Shown here: in pieces, positions 22,591-36,500 of the stretch
How positions within the stretch are numbered: position 1 is the stretch's first letter
How the letters are laid out: every line of letters starts with the position of its first letter
Assembly (NCBI RefSeq): GCF_000003815.2
Contig: NC_049988.1
Location: forward strand, 17,172,088 to 17,232,087
Source: Branchiostoma floridae
Lineage: Eukaryota; Chordata; Leptocardii; Amphioxiformes; Branchiostomatidae
Direction: 5' to 3'
Length of the DNA stretch: 60,000 bases
Notes under the pieces: generated by a model
The model's database searches: none
Seen by the model: only the letters and a program-made list of their open reading frames with translations
Told to the model about the DNA's origin: nothing
Position numbers and translations under genes: made by a program

Positions 22591-24511
22591 TCGCCAAGTG
22601 TTGTATGATATTAGGTTACAGTGTAACCTCAAATAATGTTTGGCCGTTAAGGGGTTGAAAGAACCATATTTATAACAATTTCATTGAAATCATGGATAAA
22701 GTCATATGCAGCTCTCCGATTCAAAGAGTTGATTGTGCGTTTTAAATAATCATGTGACAATGGTGGCATGCCCCCATTTACTGAGTACCCTTGCCTTGCT
22801 GAATTGTAATTTCTAATCAGCACGCAGGACACTGCCCATATCTTAGTTTTCTATCCACACAATCATGTGTATGTTTGGTATAAAGACTAGGTCATCCTTC
22901 TATAGACTGACAAGCCTGTTTGTAGAGAAGTGGATTGAAGAATGTCTAATAAAGTATGTAACCGTTAATACTGTTCTATATATTCCGCAAAGATGAATTT
23001 TAACATGATCTAGTTTTAGTACCACTTTTATGTATATATTCAAAGTACAGTGATGTACTGAAAGTAGAGCGGGGTCGATTCAAACATAATTTGTAAATTG
23101 TGCTCGGCTATTTGGTCTGACAGGTACCGACTGGTAATACTGTATAACAGCAGAGTAAAATATTCTTAGACTATTAAATGTAATCAATGTAGAATTTTAT
23201 GCACGTGAGACTGGCACCACAAATTCCCATCTGGTAGGAAATAGTGAGAGATTTCATTGTTGTTGTCATTTTCCTGAATTTTCAATATAATTGTGAAAGT
23301 ACGTCGTTGTCTGTCTTTACTTTGTGATAGTTAATTCGTAGTTAGGACACCATCTACCATCACAATACAGCGTCAACGTTGAAAGAGATAAGGATTACCT
23401 TTACAGAGAGATACAAACATTGAACATCTTAGGTAGAAATCCCTACAGCCAAGAAATTAAATCCGTACATCATGCAAAGAAATCATCATCAAAGGTAGAT
23501 AAGGGAAGTTCTGTTGCAGTATCATAGAAAATTTTGTGATAGGAGGCTGATACTTCCCCTCATAGAAAACAAGAGAAATGCACACACAAACACACACCCT
23601 AACACTGAGAGAAACACTCACACACACACACACGTGCACACATTCGCTCACTAACACACAGGGAATCTATTTGTTCCTTTTTTGACTCAGCAAAGATTTG
23701 ACCAGTAGAATTACCATTGACATTAAGAGACATATATTCTTGGCACATTGATCGAAAATCATTTATTCTGAGGTCACAATCTCTTTCAAGCCATTTACCA
23801 CCATTCACCATATCATTTAAGAAACCAAATGTACATCAAAACCACAAATACAGTGAAATTACCAAAAACCTGTACAGAAATCCTCCTCAGCACATACTGT
23901 ATAAACATATAGATAGGAGGTGAATGAAATTCATTGCTTTACAAGTAGAAATCTTTACAAGAACTACATTTGTATAAAAGTGTACAAAATGTATTTCTAT
24001 ACAGTTAATACAGTGTCTGTGATGAAGTCACTTCAGTGGTAAAAAATCTATTTATTCGTTGATAATATCCCACCAAAACAGTTTTATATATAGTACAAAA
24101 ACATGTACAACCAACAAGGAATGGTCAAAGTGGCAGAGATATATTATAGTCACTACTATAGATTAAGTACAGGTTTGACTGTATCAGAAACCAGTTATAC
24201 ATTTTATATGATTTCAATGCAATATCAACATATACATTTCATTTATTTATACAGCACTCCATATATCATTGGCCACAAGGTATAAACAAGATAGAAACTA
24301 TAGAAACACTGTTCACTGATTTCTCAATATTTTGCAAAATGATACACAAACAGATGTCCAGAAAAAAGAGAAACAGAACTCATGTACAAAAAACCCTTTG
24401 CTATAATTCCACTTGTGAGTTTATAATAATAAATGAATAAACCATAATATGGATTGAATATTTCTTTACAAATAATAACAGAGATATGTTCCACAAAACT
24501 CAAGTTTTCTG
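22590..24511 (-). other. 3' flank and probable 3' UTR of the dynein gene
   Basis: No coding exon. Minus-strand AATAAA signals (TTTATT on +) lie at 24242-24247 and 24051-24056, 270-460 bp after the stop, and are plausible polyadenylation signals. A CA-rich tract is at about 23578-23645. Confidence 0.4.
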
Positions 24512-27500
24512 CTACAAGGCGGACGTTACAAATACTCTCCTCTGCACCATAACACCTACATCTGCAGCTGAAGGCAGTTTCAGGTGCATGACAACATTAT
24601 CCGAACCTAAGATGTCATTTTTGGGAGCAGAGATATACAGGGGGCAGTTGTAAGTGGGGACTGTAACTTGTGAACTTTTCCGTAAGTTTGTGTCGACAAT
24701 TTTCATCCAGACTTTGGGCAGACTACAGGTAACGCGTTCCCTGGGTGGGGGCTGGAGGCCGCCATGTTTGCCATCCCACAATGCACCATGAACATGCAGA
24801 CCGGACAGGTAGATTCCGCTGGAAGGTCGTGAGGTTGCAAGGTCACTCGGTTCCAAAACCTAGCAAAGAAAGACACATTCAAATTATTTACCTTAGGTTT
24901 GCACATACATGTAAAACAGAGTTAGTGTGTGTGAAATATATCAAGCTACTAATATCTAATCACTGTAGGCTTTCACCTTTTATTAACTTTTAAAGATAAG
25001 AATGGAAGTTGAGAAAGTGTTACAGTATCATTTCTTTTCAATATAATAGTTTATCCATGTGTCACATAAAAGTCTGATGTAACAGAACAATCATGTCATG
25101 CATACATGGGGCATTTGTAAGTATAACTAAAACAAATATGGAAAGACACCAAGCAAAAACAAACATCACATCAAAAATAATTATGCCTCTGTTTTTATGG
25201 AGGTAAAGAGTATAATGCTGACTGGGGCAGTTGTAATTACTGGGAAGACATCATTCAAACAATTACTGGAAAGACATCATTCAAACAAATATCACAGTGA
25301 AAACAATACCTACATTTTAGTGGAGCAAAAGAGTATATCACTGACTGACCTCGACCTCATACTTGAATGTCTGCACGTCCCTGAACTGTTGTCTGCAGTG
25401 TTGCAGCAGGACTGCGTCCAGGAAACCTACGGGGTTGGAGAAGGCTGCCAAGTTCACGGCCATGGGGCCGCCCTCCGCTTGTGCGTACTGTTGTAAGGCC
25501 TCTACTCTCGCCTGCAGGGTCTGAACCTGAAGCACAAATGATAAATGAGAGTTAATGTTACTTGCCTGTGAATTCAAGTTACCTAGGTCACAATGATTGT
25601 ACCTGATGATACAGTAGTATGAGCTATCTAAGGTAGCTGTTATATATGCCTGATGATAAAAGTATCCAGTTGCCCCTACTCTACAGTAGTTCTGGGAACT
25701 CATAATCTATCTAGGATGATGTACACATGTATTACCACGTACCCAGTCTGCCAGCCCAGTGGCTGTTGGGTAGCTGCCAACCATCCATGACCGGGGTACC
25801 CTGTGCTGTACCACAGATGACAGCAGCTGTTCCATCTCTGCTGTCAGCCCGACCTCCCCCCTCAGGGCGCTCTGCATCGTCCTCACGTCCGATGTCACGC
25901 GCTGGAGAAGCTGTTTGTAGTGATCAACTTCAGTCGTGAAAAACTCTGCAATGAAAACAACAATTTTGTTACATTTCAATATACATGTACATGATTGTAA
26001 TGCTTTAGTTAATGCATTAGTTAATGGACTTCACGTCAGAAGTCACGCGATGGAGGAGCTTTTTGTAGTGATCAACTTCTGTTGTGAAAAACTCTATAAA
26101 AGAAGTACAGTGCAAGTTATAGTTAATGGACTCAAGTGTTCACATACATTGTATTATCAGTTGCCATAGAAGCTCCTTATAGTGCTCAAATTAAATGGTG
26201 GAAAACTCTGTAACAAAAGTACAGTTAGAAATATCACATTTGAAGATGGGCCAGTGAAACATAAAATATCATACATAATAATAATAGTCACTATAAGTTA
26301 CTAAATTCTAAAAAGTTAATGGACTGTCTTGAGTGTTCACAACTTTATCAGTGGCTATACAAAAGCTCCTTATAATGCTCAACTTCAGTCATGACAAAGT
26401 CTGACATTGAAACCTGGTATTTTGCTACTTGCCACAAGTTGCCTCAGTACATTATACATACAACATTGTGTCATCGACAATGAATGACTACCCTAACACA
26501 AACTCAGCTCTGTCCACCGTCCCCTCCAGTGATGTGTGTGAATTTCAGAGACCCAAGAACTCTGACTTGTTCTGGGCCAAACACCCTAACCGCTATGCCA
26601 ACAAAACACCACTCCTCTGATCACAAAATTGTGATGTGACTTTGAATACAAACCTGCCTGCCCGCTGACCCCTCTTGTGGTGTGTGTTGAATCTCAGGGA
26701 CTTAGGAATTCTTGTTCATGCTAAGCACTATACCAACTGGATGCCACTCTTCTTAACATTACCAAATTGATGGAACATTTAAAATTTAATGCAAACCTTG
26801 TACAAACTCAGCCCTGCCCACTGCGCCCTCCTGTGGTGTGTGTTGAATCTCAGGAACGTCCTGTAGATATGACTGCAGTTTCTCCAGCAGGGTGAGGGTC
26901 CCATCATACTGGGTCATGAACGGGGTTCTGATCCCATGCACACCTGTGATCATCTCTAACTCATCAAGCGTGTTCCTGTATGGGGTACAAAGAACAATAA
27001 TCATAAGAGGTCTGATTAACTTTCAGCCTACTAAAGAGGTTGTCTTACCGAAGTCACGGTATGTTGGCAGCATTGCTATGGCTAATGCCACCAACATACA
27101 AAATCTTTGCTTTGATTGAGTTTTATCCTTGTTTATCCTAGGAAAGATTTTTCTGGTTCTAAGGCATTCTCAAGACAGCACAACATATAAAAGCAGACTG
27201 CAGGGAGGAAAAGTTGAAAATTTTGCTTTATCTACTCTCTGAAACTGTGTGAAAAAAAGACTTTTCTATCAGACTCTGTTTCATGTCAACCATCTAGTTC
27301 TTAATCAGCATTGAAGAAGACTGATGCTAACATTCAATAGAGACTAAAACGTTTCTTATGGATGAAAAGTCTGTATAAGGGGAAATGTTTGCCACAGGGA
27401 GACATGGAGTATTCACAGTAGAAACTGACTAGAAAGGTTTTACTGTAAAAAGGAGAAATGTTCCTGGTGGTTTTAAGTTTGAGGTGATTATAATAGACAT

Positions 27501-30500
27501 GAAAATGCATAGAAAAGGAAAAAAAATATATATACACGGGGCTGTCAGTCAGAGAAGACAGGCACGCACAGTCAGAAGACTTCACAATTTTCCACCCCAA
27601 CATCTGCTTGGAGATCGAGGTTGTTTTCTCACCTGCTTTTCTGCAGGTGAAACACCTGAGCGGCCGAAGCATCCAGCCCAACCAGCGTGGGGTCAGAGTT
27701 CAGGTCAGCCTTGTTCTGGCTGGCCTGTGGCCCAGCATGCATCGCTCCCTTCACGTTTGACAGCAGTGCTGAGACGATGGTGCCGTTCTGCAATGTAGCA
27801 CAAAATGAGAGAGAAGAAAGAGAGAATGATTTACATGTATTTGTAAAACATCACAGCCTGTAGGCTGAATTGTGCAATACATTACAAGGGAGAGTGCTCA
27901 TATATCCTTGATATCGTCCTTTTAGATTACAATCAAAACAGCTTATGTTCATCACAAACAATCAAACAAAGGATATGTCTAGATAGATTAAAGTTGGTAT
28001 ATTGGGTGTGCCAATAAAGGTTAGACATCCAGGTAATAAGACACTTTAAAAAGTAGTTCCTCATTGACATGCAACTTGATATGATTTTAGACATACATGT
28101 ATCAGGTAACATCCGCTATCTTTTGTCAGTGACACTGTACTAATACATGTATCATGCTTACTCCAGTGTTGTTTGGGTCCAGCCCGACTGTCCACTGCTT
28201 GACCATAGAGGTCACAACATCCATGTCCATCGGGTCGCTGACCCTTCCTCCGTACACCAGGTCTCCCACTAGCGTTTCGTAGCCCTCTGAGAAACCATCA
28301 GGACTGTCGGTTTGACAACCTTGAACAAGCCCTGTATAGAAGAAAAACAGCATCCTTTAGGGTTCTTTTGTTAATAGTATGGAACCCAAAACATACTCCA
28401 ACTATATTCCTATAACTAAATTATCTTCCTTTTAGTTAGCCAGTTTAAGTTAAGTCCTTTCCACACACATACATGGTGTATAGGGCAGTGCCTATTTCTG
28501 TTTTGTCAGCCCTTGGGCCACATACACAAGTAGCTGTGCAGTGAAAGTGCAGATGAATACTTCAGTGCTGGACTACATTTCTTTGGGTTCAATGCTCTCT
28601 TCCATACAGCGCTGAGTGCTACACAGAGCTGCTATATGCCCTGTTCCTAAAGTTTGAATCATTACACAGTCTCATTAAGACCTACATGTACATACCCACC
28701 CTTGCTGATCTTGGACGTAAGAATGACTTACCATGGACCACCTACAGTAAGAACAATGGTCTGAAAATGGATTTACTCAGGGGGAACTGAAGATGGACTT
28801 ACTCTGGATGATAGTCCACCAAAACTAACACAAACAACCCCCAGGCATGGCAAAATTGGGTGGACTTACTGTGAGAGTAACTCCCTCTCTGGCACAAGTA
28901 AGTACAAACCACCTACAGTCTACATTAGGGGTGGGTACCGGTACAGAAAATTCAGGTCCAGGTCCGGTTCAGGTCCAAAGGATCAGGTCCAGGTCCGGAC
29001 CTGAACTTGGACCTGATGCAGTATGACTCATACCAATGGCCCATTTCACTACAAAGAAATCTGTTTGGTGGAGTATTAGACTTACACTGGCGTTTCAGAA
29101 TCCTACAACGCTAACTACACCTGTACGATTGACTGTAAGCCTTGGTAGAAATTACTATAAACTCTACTCTACTTCACTCTTGTTATTTTCTTCCACCTGC
29201 AAGCGCCAAAACGTGTGAATGCCTGATAAAATAATCTGTTAATTTTCTAATCGGTCCAACATCCGGTCCACCTATTTTTTTCAGGTCCGTTTTTTCTGGA
29301 CCGGTCCAATAAGAAAAACCGGTTTTGTACCGGTACGCTGTACCGATACCCAGCCCTAGTCTACATTCATCCTCATTTAGGTCCCAGGTTTACATAGGAT
29401 CAAGACAATCCATCTACGAGGCATTCTCAAGCTATCATGTTTTTAAACTCACAAACACACAGACACACACAAATGCTGTAAAAACAACCAAGAGTAACAC
29501 TGCTACCAGCTAATAATATTAATTGATTGACTTCCTGATTGATTGATTTATTGCTTGATTGAGAAAACTGTCATTTGGGCTTATTGGAAAATTATAACAG
29601 CACATTCAGCACCAAGGACAGCACTGTGGCTTTGGCAAAGGTTATGAATTTACCTTGCAGTAACTCTACAGAAGCACTGAGACTGCCCTGGTTCCAGTGG
29701 TGAGGCGCTGTGAAGGCGGCGATGCTGTACTTCCGCCGGTGGAGCAGGAAATACGCACACATACACACAGGCACACACAAATGCTGAACAGTTTGGCAAA
29801 GGTTATAAACGTTACCTTGTAGTAACTCCACAGCAGCACTGAGACTGCCCTGGTTCCAGTGGTGAGGCGCTGTGAAGGCTGCGATGCCGTACTTGCGCCG
29901 GTGCAGCAGCAGAGAGTGCACCAGGGACAGGGACGTCAGCAGGGGCTTCAGCTGATCACTCTGGACAGCAAAATGTACAAATAAATAAACAAATAAATGG
30001 ATGGATGGATGGATAGATGGATGGATGGATGGATGGACGGATGGACGGATGGACGGACGGACGGGTGGATGGATGAATGGATGGATGGATGGATGGATGG
30101 ATGGATGGATAGATGGATGGATGGATGGATGGATGGATGGAAGGATGGAAGAATAGATAACTTTGTACATGAACATTCATTCTCATTCTGTTATTGAATA
30201 GAATAATGTGTTTGCTTGAATTTCCTCTGGATGATAAGTAATAAGGTTTGGTTCAAGTCAAGTCTATTTTTCCAACTTTTCAGCTTTTCATCTATAATGA
30301 TCGATGATGCACATTTATGTACTTTGAATACATAGCATTGTCCCAGAGAAAAGACAGCATATAACTTTGATAGATATAATTTACTAAATGGTGACTCTAT
30401 AAATATAATCATGGCTTCTATTTCTGTCAGTAGAAGTTACACGAGACACAAACCATTCTTGGTTGCTCGCTGTGTGGAGGTTGTCCAGCCCACACAGCAC

Positions 30501-33500
30501 TATTGTAGGTTGTCCCGACGGTTGCAGGGATGTCCTGAGGCAGCTCGTAGGCTAGCTTCACCCCATGTTGTAAGGCAACACCTAAAACATACAATGATAG
30601 ATAATTGTTAATGAATGAATTATCAGAGGGGGGGATACAAGCTGAGACACGTTTGGGATTTTTTTCTCACCACAAAAGTGCCATGTACATCGGCTACATA
30701 TAGCGGTGAGAAGCAGAACTCCAGTTAGAAGCTCTGACGAAGGTGTCTGAGAGACATCGAAACATAAGCAATGTAAGTACCTGCTGGTTGTGTAACAAAG
30801 AATTCTCCTATATATGTATATGTATATCCTATATTCTACCAACCTGATGAAACTATTATCAGCAAATCACAATCAAAGAAAAATGTATCAAAATGATAAA
30901 TGTGATTCTTTTTCAAGTGGCAGCTCATAGGCTAGCATTGTACTAAAATCACAAGAACTTCATCAAAACTACACATGCAGGTCAGACCTGGTATTGATGT
31001 GGAGGCCTCAGCAGTTGTGACCAGCCATAACCTGAAGTTTGGGTTCATCTTGGGGCTCTCAGCGACGGTCTCTCCATCCTGACTGTCTGTTTCATCTGCC
31101 GCATCACTCTCCTCTTGTAGAGACACCGTTATGGATGCAGAGGTCACAATGGTCTGTGGGAAAAAAAGAGATTAAGCGTTTTGAAGCATAGCCTTTTTGA
31201 AGCCATAGTGAGTTGTTATCCACAGTGTCTAGGGCATGGGACCTTCATTTAACATCCGATCTAAGGAATTTCCCTAGCCAAAGCTACATCTGAACTGAGT
31301 GAGGAAAGTCATGAAAAGTGCCTTTCCAAATGGCATCGGGACCTGTCAGGGATTTGAACTTGGTACCTCCAGGTAACATTTCTAACCACATTACTGCCGT
31401 GCCACCCCATACTGACCTCTTGCTTAATTTTCATTTGGAAATATTCGAATAAAAAAATCAAAGTGATGTGGCCTAACATTACAAGTTCCAGTACATTGTA
31501 AGTCCAACCCTCTGCCATCTCACAGTTGTTGAAGATGACCTACTACAGCAGTGTCTCTTCACCATCCCCTTCTCTACCTCACAGCTAGTCCTTCAACCAT
31601 TAGGAAATGAAGTGTTACGACCCTACCTTTATGACTCCACCCCTCAGCTATCTGACAGTTCACCCAGTGTCCCTTCGCCATCCCCCGCCCTACCACAGGC
31701 CATTGTTTTCATCTCAAATTCTTGCAATTACTTTTTATGGAAGGAATTGTTGGTCTTACCTTCACAAGTTCCAGCACATCATGACTCCACCCCTCAGCCA
31801 TCTGACAGTTGTTAAAGATGACCCAGTGTCCCTTTGCCATCCCCGTTCTACCACTGTGGCACTCCTTTGTAACTACCTAATATTACTCTATCAATTACTT
31901 TGCACTCTATGGTAACCTCAGTTACGGAAGGAATTGATGGCCTTACCTTCACAAGTTCTAGTACATCATGGCTCCAAGATTCAGCCAACTCACAGTTGTT
32001 AAAGACGACTGAGTGTCCCTTCACCATCCCCCTCTCAACCACAACTAGCCCTGGGCCATCATTTTCACCTCAAACTCTTGCAATCACTTTGGGTCCTTAG
32101 CAAATGAATAGTTATTGGTATGGCCTTACCTTTACAAGTTCCAGTACATCACTGCTCCACCCCTAAGCCATTTGACAGTTGTTGAAGACGACCCAGTGTC
32201 CCTTTGTTACCCCCTTTCCACCACAGTTTCCACACTTTCCACACTTAAAATCACTTTTAAACATACTTTACAGTTACCTCAGCTTATATATAATACAAGA
32301 ACTTTGTGGCCTTACCTTCACAAGTTCCAGCACATCTTGACTCCACCCTTCAGCCATCTGACAGTTGTTGAAGACCACCCAGTGTCCCTTCGCCATCCCT
32401 CGCTCTACCACCGCCGCTGCCCCGTCCATCTCCTCCGGCAATCCCAGCATCACTTGCTGCACCTTCCCGTGCATACCATGAGCCTTTGCAAGCTTCTTGA
32501 TTTCCCAAAACGGATCCATGGAAGCATAACCTGAGGTTGCAGATTTTAACAGTGTCTATAGACATCTTCCATGTTCCATATTATTTCAAAAGTTTGCAAA
32601 ACATGCCCAAGTTGAATGCAAAATAATGTATAGAGTGAGACATTCTATAATTATTGTTACGACATTTTACAATTTCAGCACAGAAGTTCTGTCCCTCAGA
32701 TTGTTTGGGATCCCAAATTGTTGACTTTTGTTGTTAAATCTGTCAATTCAAGCTTACTAAGATTTATCAATGTCATGTCAAGAAGCCCACAGTACAGTGG
32801 GGTAAAATTTTTGTCCGTCCCAATGAGAAAAACTTCCTCCTGGATACTCCTGTGCCTTGCCATTAAGAATCTTAAAACAGAGCCAAAACTACCTTTACAG
32901 CTGTTGTATGAATCAGGAGCATCAGCAGAAGCGGGCAGGAGTAGAACGATGGGCGTGTGATGTTCTGAAGCTACAAAGGCTTCCTCCAAACTCCTGGCAT
33001 CAGGACGCCTCACCACATGTCCTAGTTTGTACAGCACCAGCGACTCACATATCCCTAACATCTGGATGGGACAAACAATGAGATTACTTTACTATGGAAG
33101 CTCATCTGAGTTGGTAGTAATCATAGTACAATGCTAAACTTTCTTCTTTCTCACAAGTTTACGTTCTGAAGTGATTGGTCATCAGTACTGATCCTGACGA
33201 AGGGGACAGTGGTCGTTGAAACTTTGATCCGTCTTTTGTGTTGGATGAAAGTTAAGCATTGTACAATGGAGTTACTTTAAAGAGCAACCTAAGTGTGTAA
33301 GCGAATCTTTGCTCCAGTTATCTCAATAAACTCAACTCAGTTACCTGGTACTGTTCATTTTGTAATCAGTCCAAAAACCTCACAACTGCCTTTTTTTTTA
33401 CATTTTTTCATACAGCAGAAGTGCCTTGACTTTCGAGAAACATATGAATTATAGTTTATACTAATATGTTACAATATGTCTCACCTGTTCAGGTTTGACG

Positions 33501-36500
33501 ATTCTCCAGAGGATGGCCTTCTGTATCAGGGTCAAGTTCAGCAGTGTCGGGCCAGTCACTGGGTTGAGCAGGATGGGCGGGCAGCTGAAGTATTCATTCC
33601 AGTGCCGACTGTGGTGGGACAGGGACTCTCTCAACCCTCGGAAACACGGCAAGCTCTCCAACAGGGCGCACTGGACCCATGTTTCGAACGACAGCCAATC
33701 TGGCTTTGTGAGGCTGTTGTCGGCGCCGTTTGAGTCAGAGGTCTTGTCGTCCTTTTGTAGATCATTTATTCCCTCAATCCCGTTGGCGAACACGGCCCAC
33801 TCCTCCTCTGTCATTTCTCCAGCTTCCTTCATCTTGTCCACAACAATGAGGAGCGCGAAGAGCAAGGCATGCTGGGAGAACATGCTTTTTTCCAGCCGAG
33901 AGTATGCGACACGCGTGACACAGTCGTTAAGCTCGATCACCCGTGCCTTGATCGCCCCAACATTCCCGACACCTTTCCCCCGCTGGCGTGACTTGACAGA
34001 GTCGACAAACATCTGGATGAAGTTCGTGAGCGGGTAGTGGTACATCGGATGGATCTGAGCAATCCTACGGACAGCTTCGTACAAAATGGCACCGTGAGAC
34101 GCGACAGGTTGGTAGTCGCGCTTCTTCTCTCCAACCTGTGCCTGAAGGGACTGAGTCTCTGCGATTGTAGCATCGATCTCCAGCGTGCGTTCCTGAAAGG
34201 ACTGTAGAGCGTCCAACATCGTCGAGTCTTCCAGAATTGGGGTCTGAAGCCCCAAGACTTTCTGCATCATGTTGTCTTTCTCCTCTTGAAGATCTTTCTC
34301 GGACTGAATCAGGTCTGCTTGGAGCGAACGACGCTGCCCTTCGTATTCCGGCTTTTCTAGTTTTAGCGTCTCCTTTAGTAAGAGTTTGACCACGCCTGCT
34401 TGACTGACCGATAGGTCAATCACAGCAGTCTTGTACATCGGAAGATCTGCCATACCGGCTCCTTTAAGATACAAGGGGGAGGAGATACTGAGATACAGAC
34501 AGAAGCCAGGGTGAACAGGGATGTCTTGGTCTGAAATTTTCACGGCTTTGTTGCTCTCTAACGTCGCCCTGTCCAAGAGTTTCCTCAGAACAGGACTGGT
34601 GATACCAGTTCTCTCTACATGCGTGACCAGGATACAGTATCCGGTTACGAACGCACGGATCAGGCTGGTATCCAGGAATGGGTCGTCCGCGGAGACAACC
34701 TCCACACCCCCCTCTGGAGGAGAAATGGGACGGTCCATGTACATGCTCAGGTCCAGCTGGAAGTCTGGGGTACGCTGGGAAGAGGGCGTGTCCCTGTCGG
34801 CCAATGGGGTGGTCGATCGGCTGTCTCCGAAGCCTGCAGTACCGTCTTCCAGCTGCAAGGTGGAGCTCGGCCGGGTTTTGTCCCTGCTGTCGGGGAGAGA
34901 CGGGTCCCTCGTGTGCTGGGTAGCCGTACTGCTGGGTCTGGAACCTGAATAGTGTTTAAAAAAAAGGACATACCATGAAAAATTTGATTTTTGAGACAAG
35001 TGTAGAAACATAACATAGTATATATCTACTACTATTGGTACTAGTACTAAAGTAGAAACATGTTTTAAAGAAACTTGGTAAAAAAATTTTTATTCAAAGT
35101 TTAAAAAATATTAGAAATTAAAAGAAAAGTCCAAAATACAAAACTTAGCGCTAGTGATTCTCTTTGTCTAAAAAACCTTTAAAATAGAAAAGTCTCAGTA
35201 CCAGTGATTCTCTCTTCATTAAGACAATCTGGCAATTGTATGGTGGTCACAAAATTTTTCCCATTTACCTTAGCATTAAGAATCCAGTTAGTAGTGGCCC
35301 CTGCATTCTGTGACCATTATTTTCAAGTACATTGAGTGTTTTGATTGTAATATTAGTAGACAGTGTTATCAGGACAAAATCCAATCGTACCATCTTTAGC
35401 CGACTCCAAAATACAAAACTCAGTACTAGTGATGCATTGGTGGTCACATAGATAATTTTTCCCATTGATCTTAGCATTACAAATCCAGTTAATAGTGGCC
35501 ACCTGTCTTGGGAACAATTATTATCAAGTCCATTGCTTGGTTTGATTGAAAGATTTAAAAAGTAGTGTTATCACGACAGAATCCAATCATACCATCTTTA
35601 GCCGACTCTCCAGCCTGGTGCTCTCCTTCCCAGGATGTTGTGGTCTCCTGCAGAACTCGTACCCAGGTCTCGGCCTGCCCGTCGGGGTCCACCAGCAGCG
35701 GCCAGCAGCGCTTCCGGTTCTGCCAACAGGAGCGCATCACGAGGGCGTTCTGTATGGCCGTCAGGTTGGTCGGCATCCCCATCTGCCTCCACATGACCTG
35801 AAGGAATGAATGAAATTCAATGGTTTATTGGTTACATTACTTGAAATAGTTTAGTTCCCTTGATAATGGAACAGTCCACACGTGCGGACTGAACCCACTT
35901 GGGCACAGGGAGTTCGGTCGGGTTGGAGAGACTCAATGTGACTACAACATGGTTCTGTTACATGTCTGTGTGTAAATGATTATTCCCTGGCAGCAGAGGG
36001 ATATAGGACAGATAACATTATTTTCCTGTAAAACATTGCAGTCTTGCAACTGAAATACGTTTTACCTACAAGGAGTTAAAAGTTAGTAAACATTATATTA
36101 CCATTTCAAATTCACAGGGCATATAAAACAGTCAGTTGCCATAGAATGATTGAGTAGTCACAGATTTTTAAATTTGCCTTTGATTTGAGTAGTCCGTTGT
36201 GTTACAGAGGAAACAATTATTCAACTAATAATATTACTGTCATAATACAAAATGTATTCCTTATTCAATCAAATGTAAACAACAAGGTAGGGAACAGGTG
36301 AGTCTCTTTATCTTTTAGTGGCCATTTGACAGCTCTAAGTTTGTGAGAGTTTCTTGTGTTCTTTCCGTGATACTGACCTGCTCTGTCGTGGTGCTCAGGG
36401 TGGACTGGAGGGTGAAGTTGTCACGTACAGCGATGTTTGCTGACACAGTCTGAGAAAAACAAATAAAGCCAACTTGAAGGCAATCAGAGAAAAAGTGATC

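Larger units (their letters stand above)
24512..32530 (-). other. Dynein exons 23-32: end of AAA6 and C-terminal domain
   Basis: Exon 23 ends [20 protein letters not shown] (canonical GxWVLLQNxHLAxxW), exon 24 [20 protein letters not shown] with an acidic insertion before it, exon 26 [20 protein letters not shown] (canonical ERRKFGPLGWN), exon 27 [20 protein letters not shown], exon 28 [12 protein letters not shown], exon 31 [14 protein letters not shown], exon 32 [17 protein letters not shown] and YNCPLYIS. The stop is at 24512-24514. The presence of the last beta-barrel region shows a full-length dynein C-terminal domain rather than a truncated one. Confidence 0.85.

Noticed and set aside
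29956-30197. Frames of Ser-Ile-His-Pro or Trp-Met-Asp-Gly repeats.
   Set aside because: They translate the ATGG microsatellite. The minus frame also merges with dynein exon 26 by chance.
31477-32530. Regular spacing of about 185 bp suggested a CRISPR-like or satellite array.
   Set aside because: The units are copies of an exon end plus intron, in an animal gene, with no short repeat-spacer structure.
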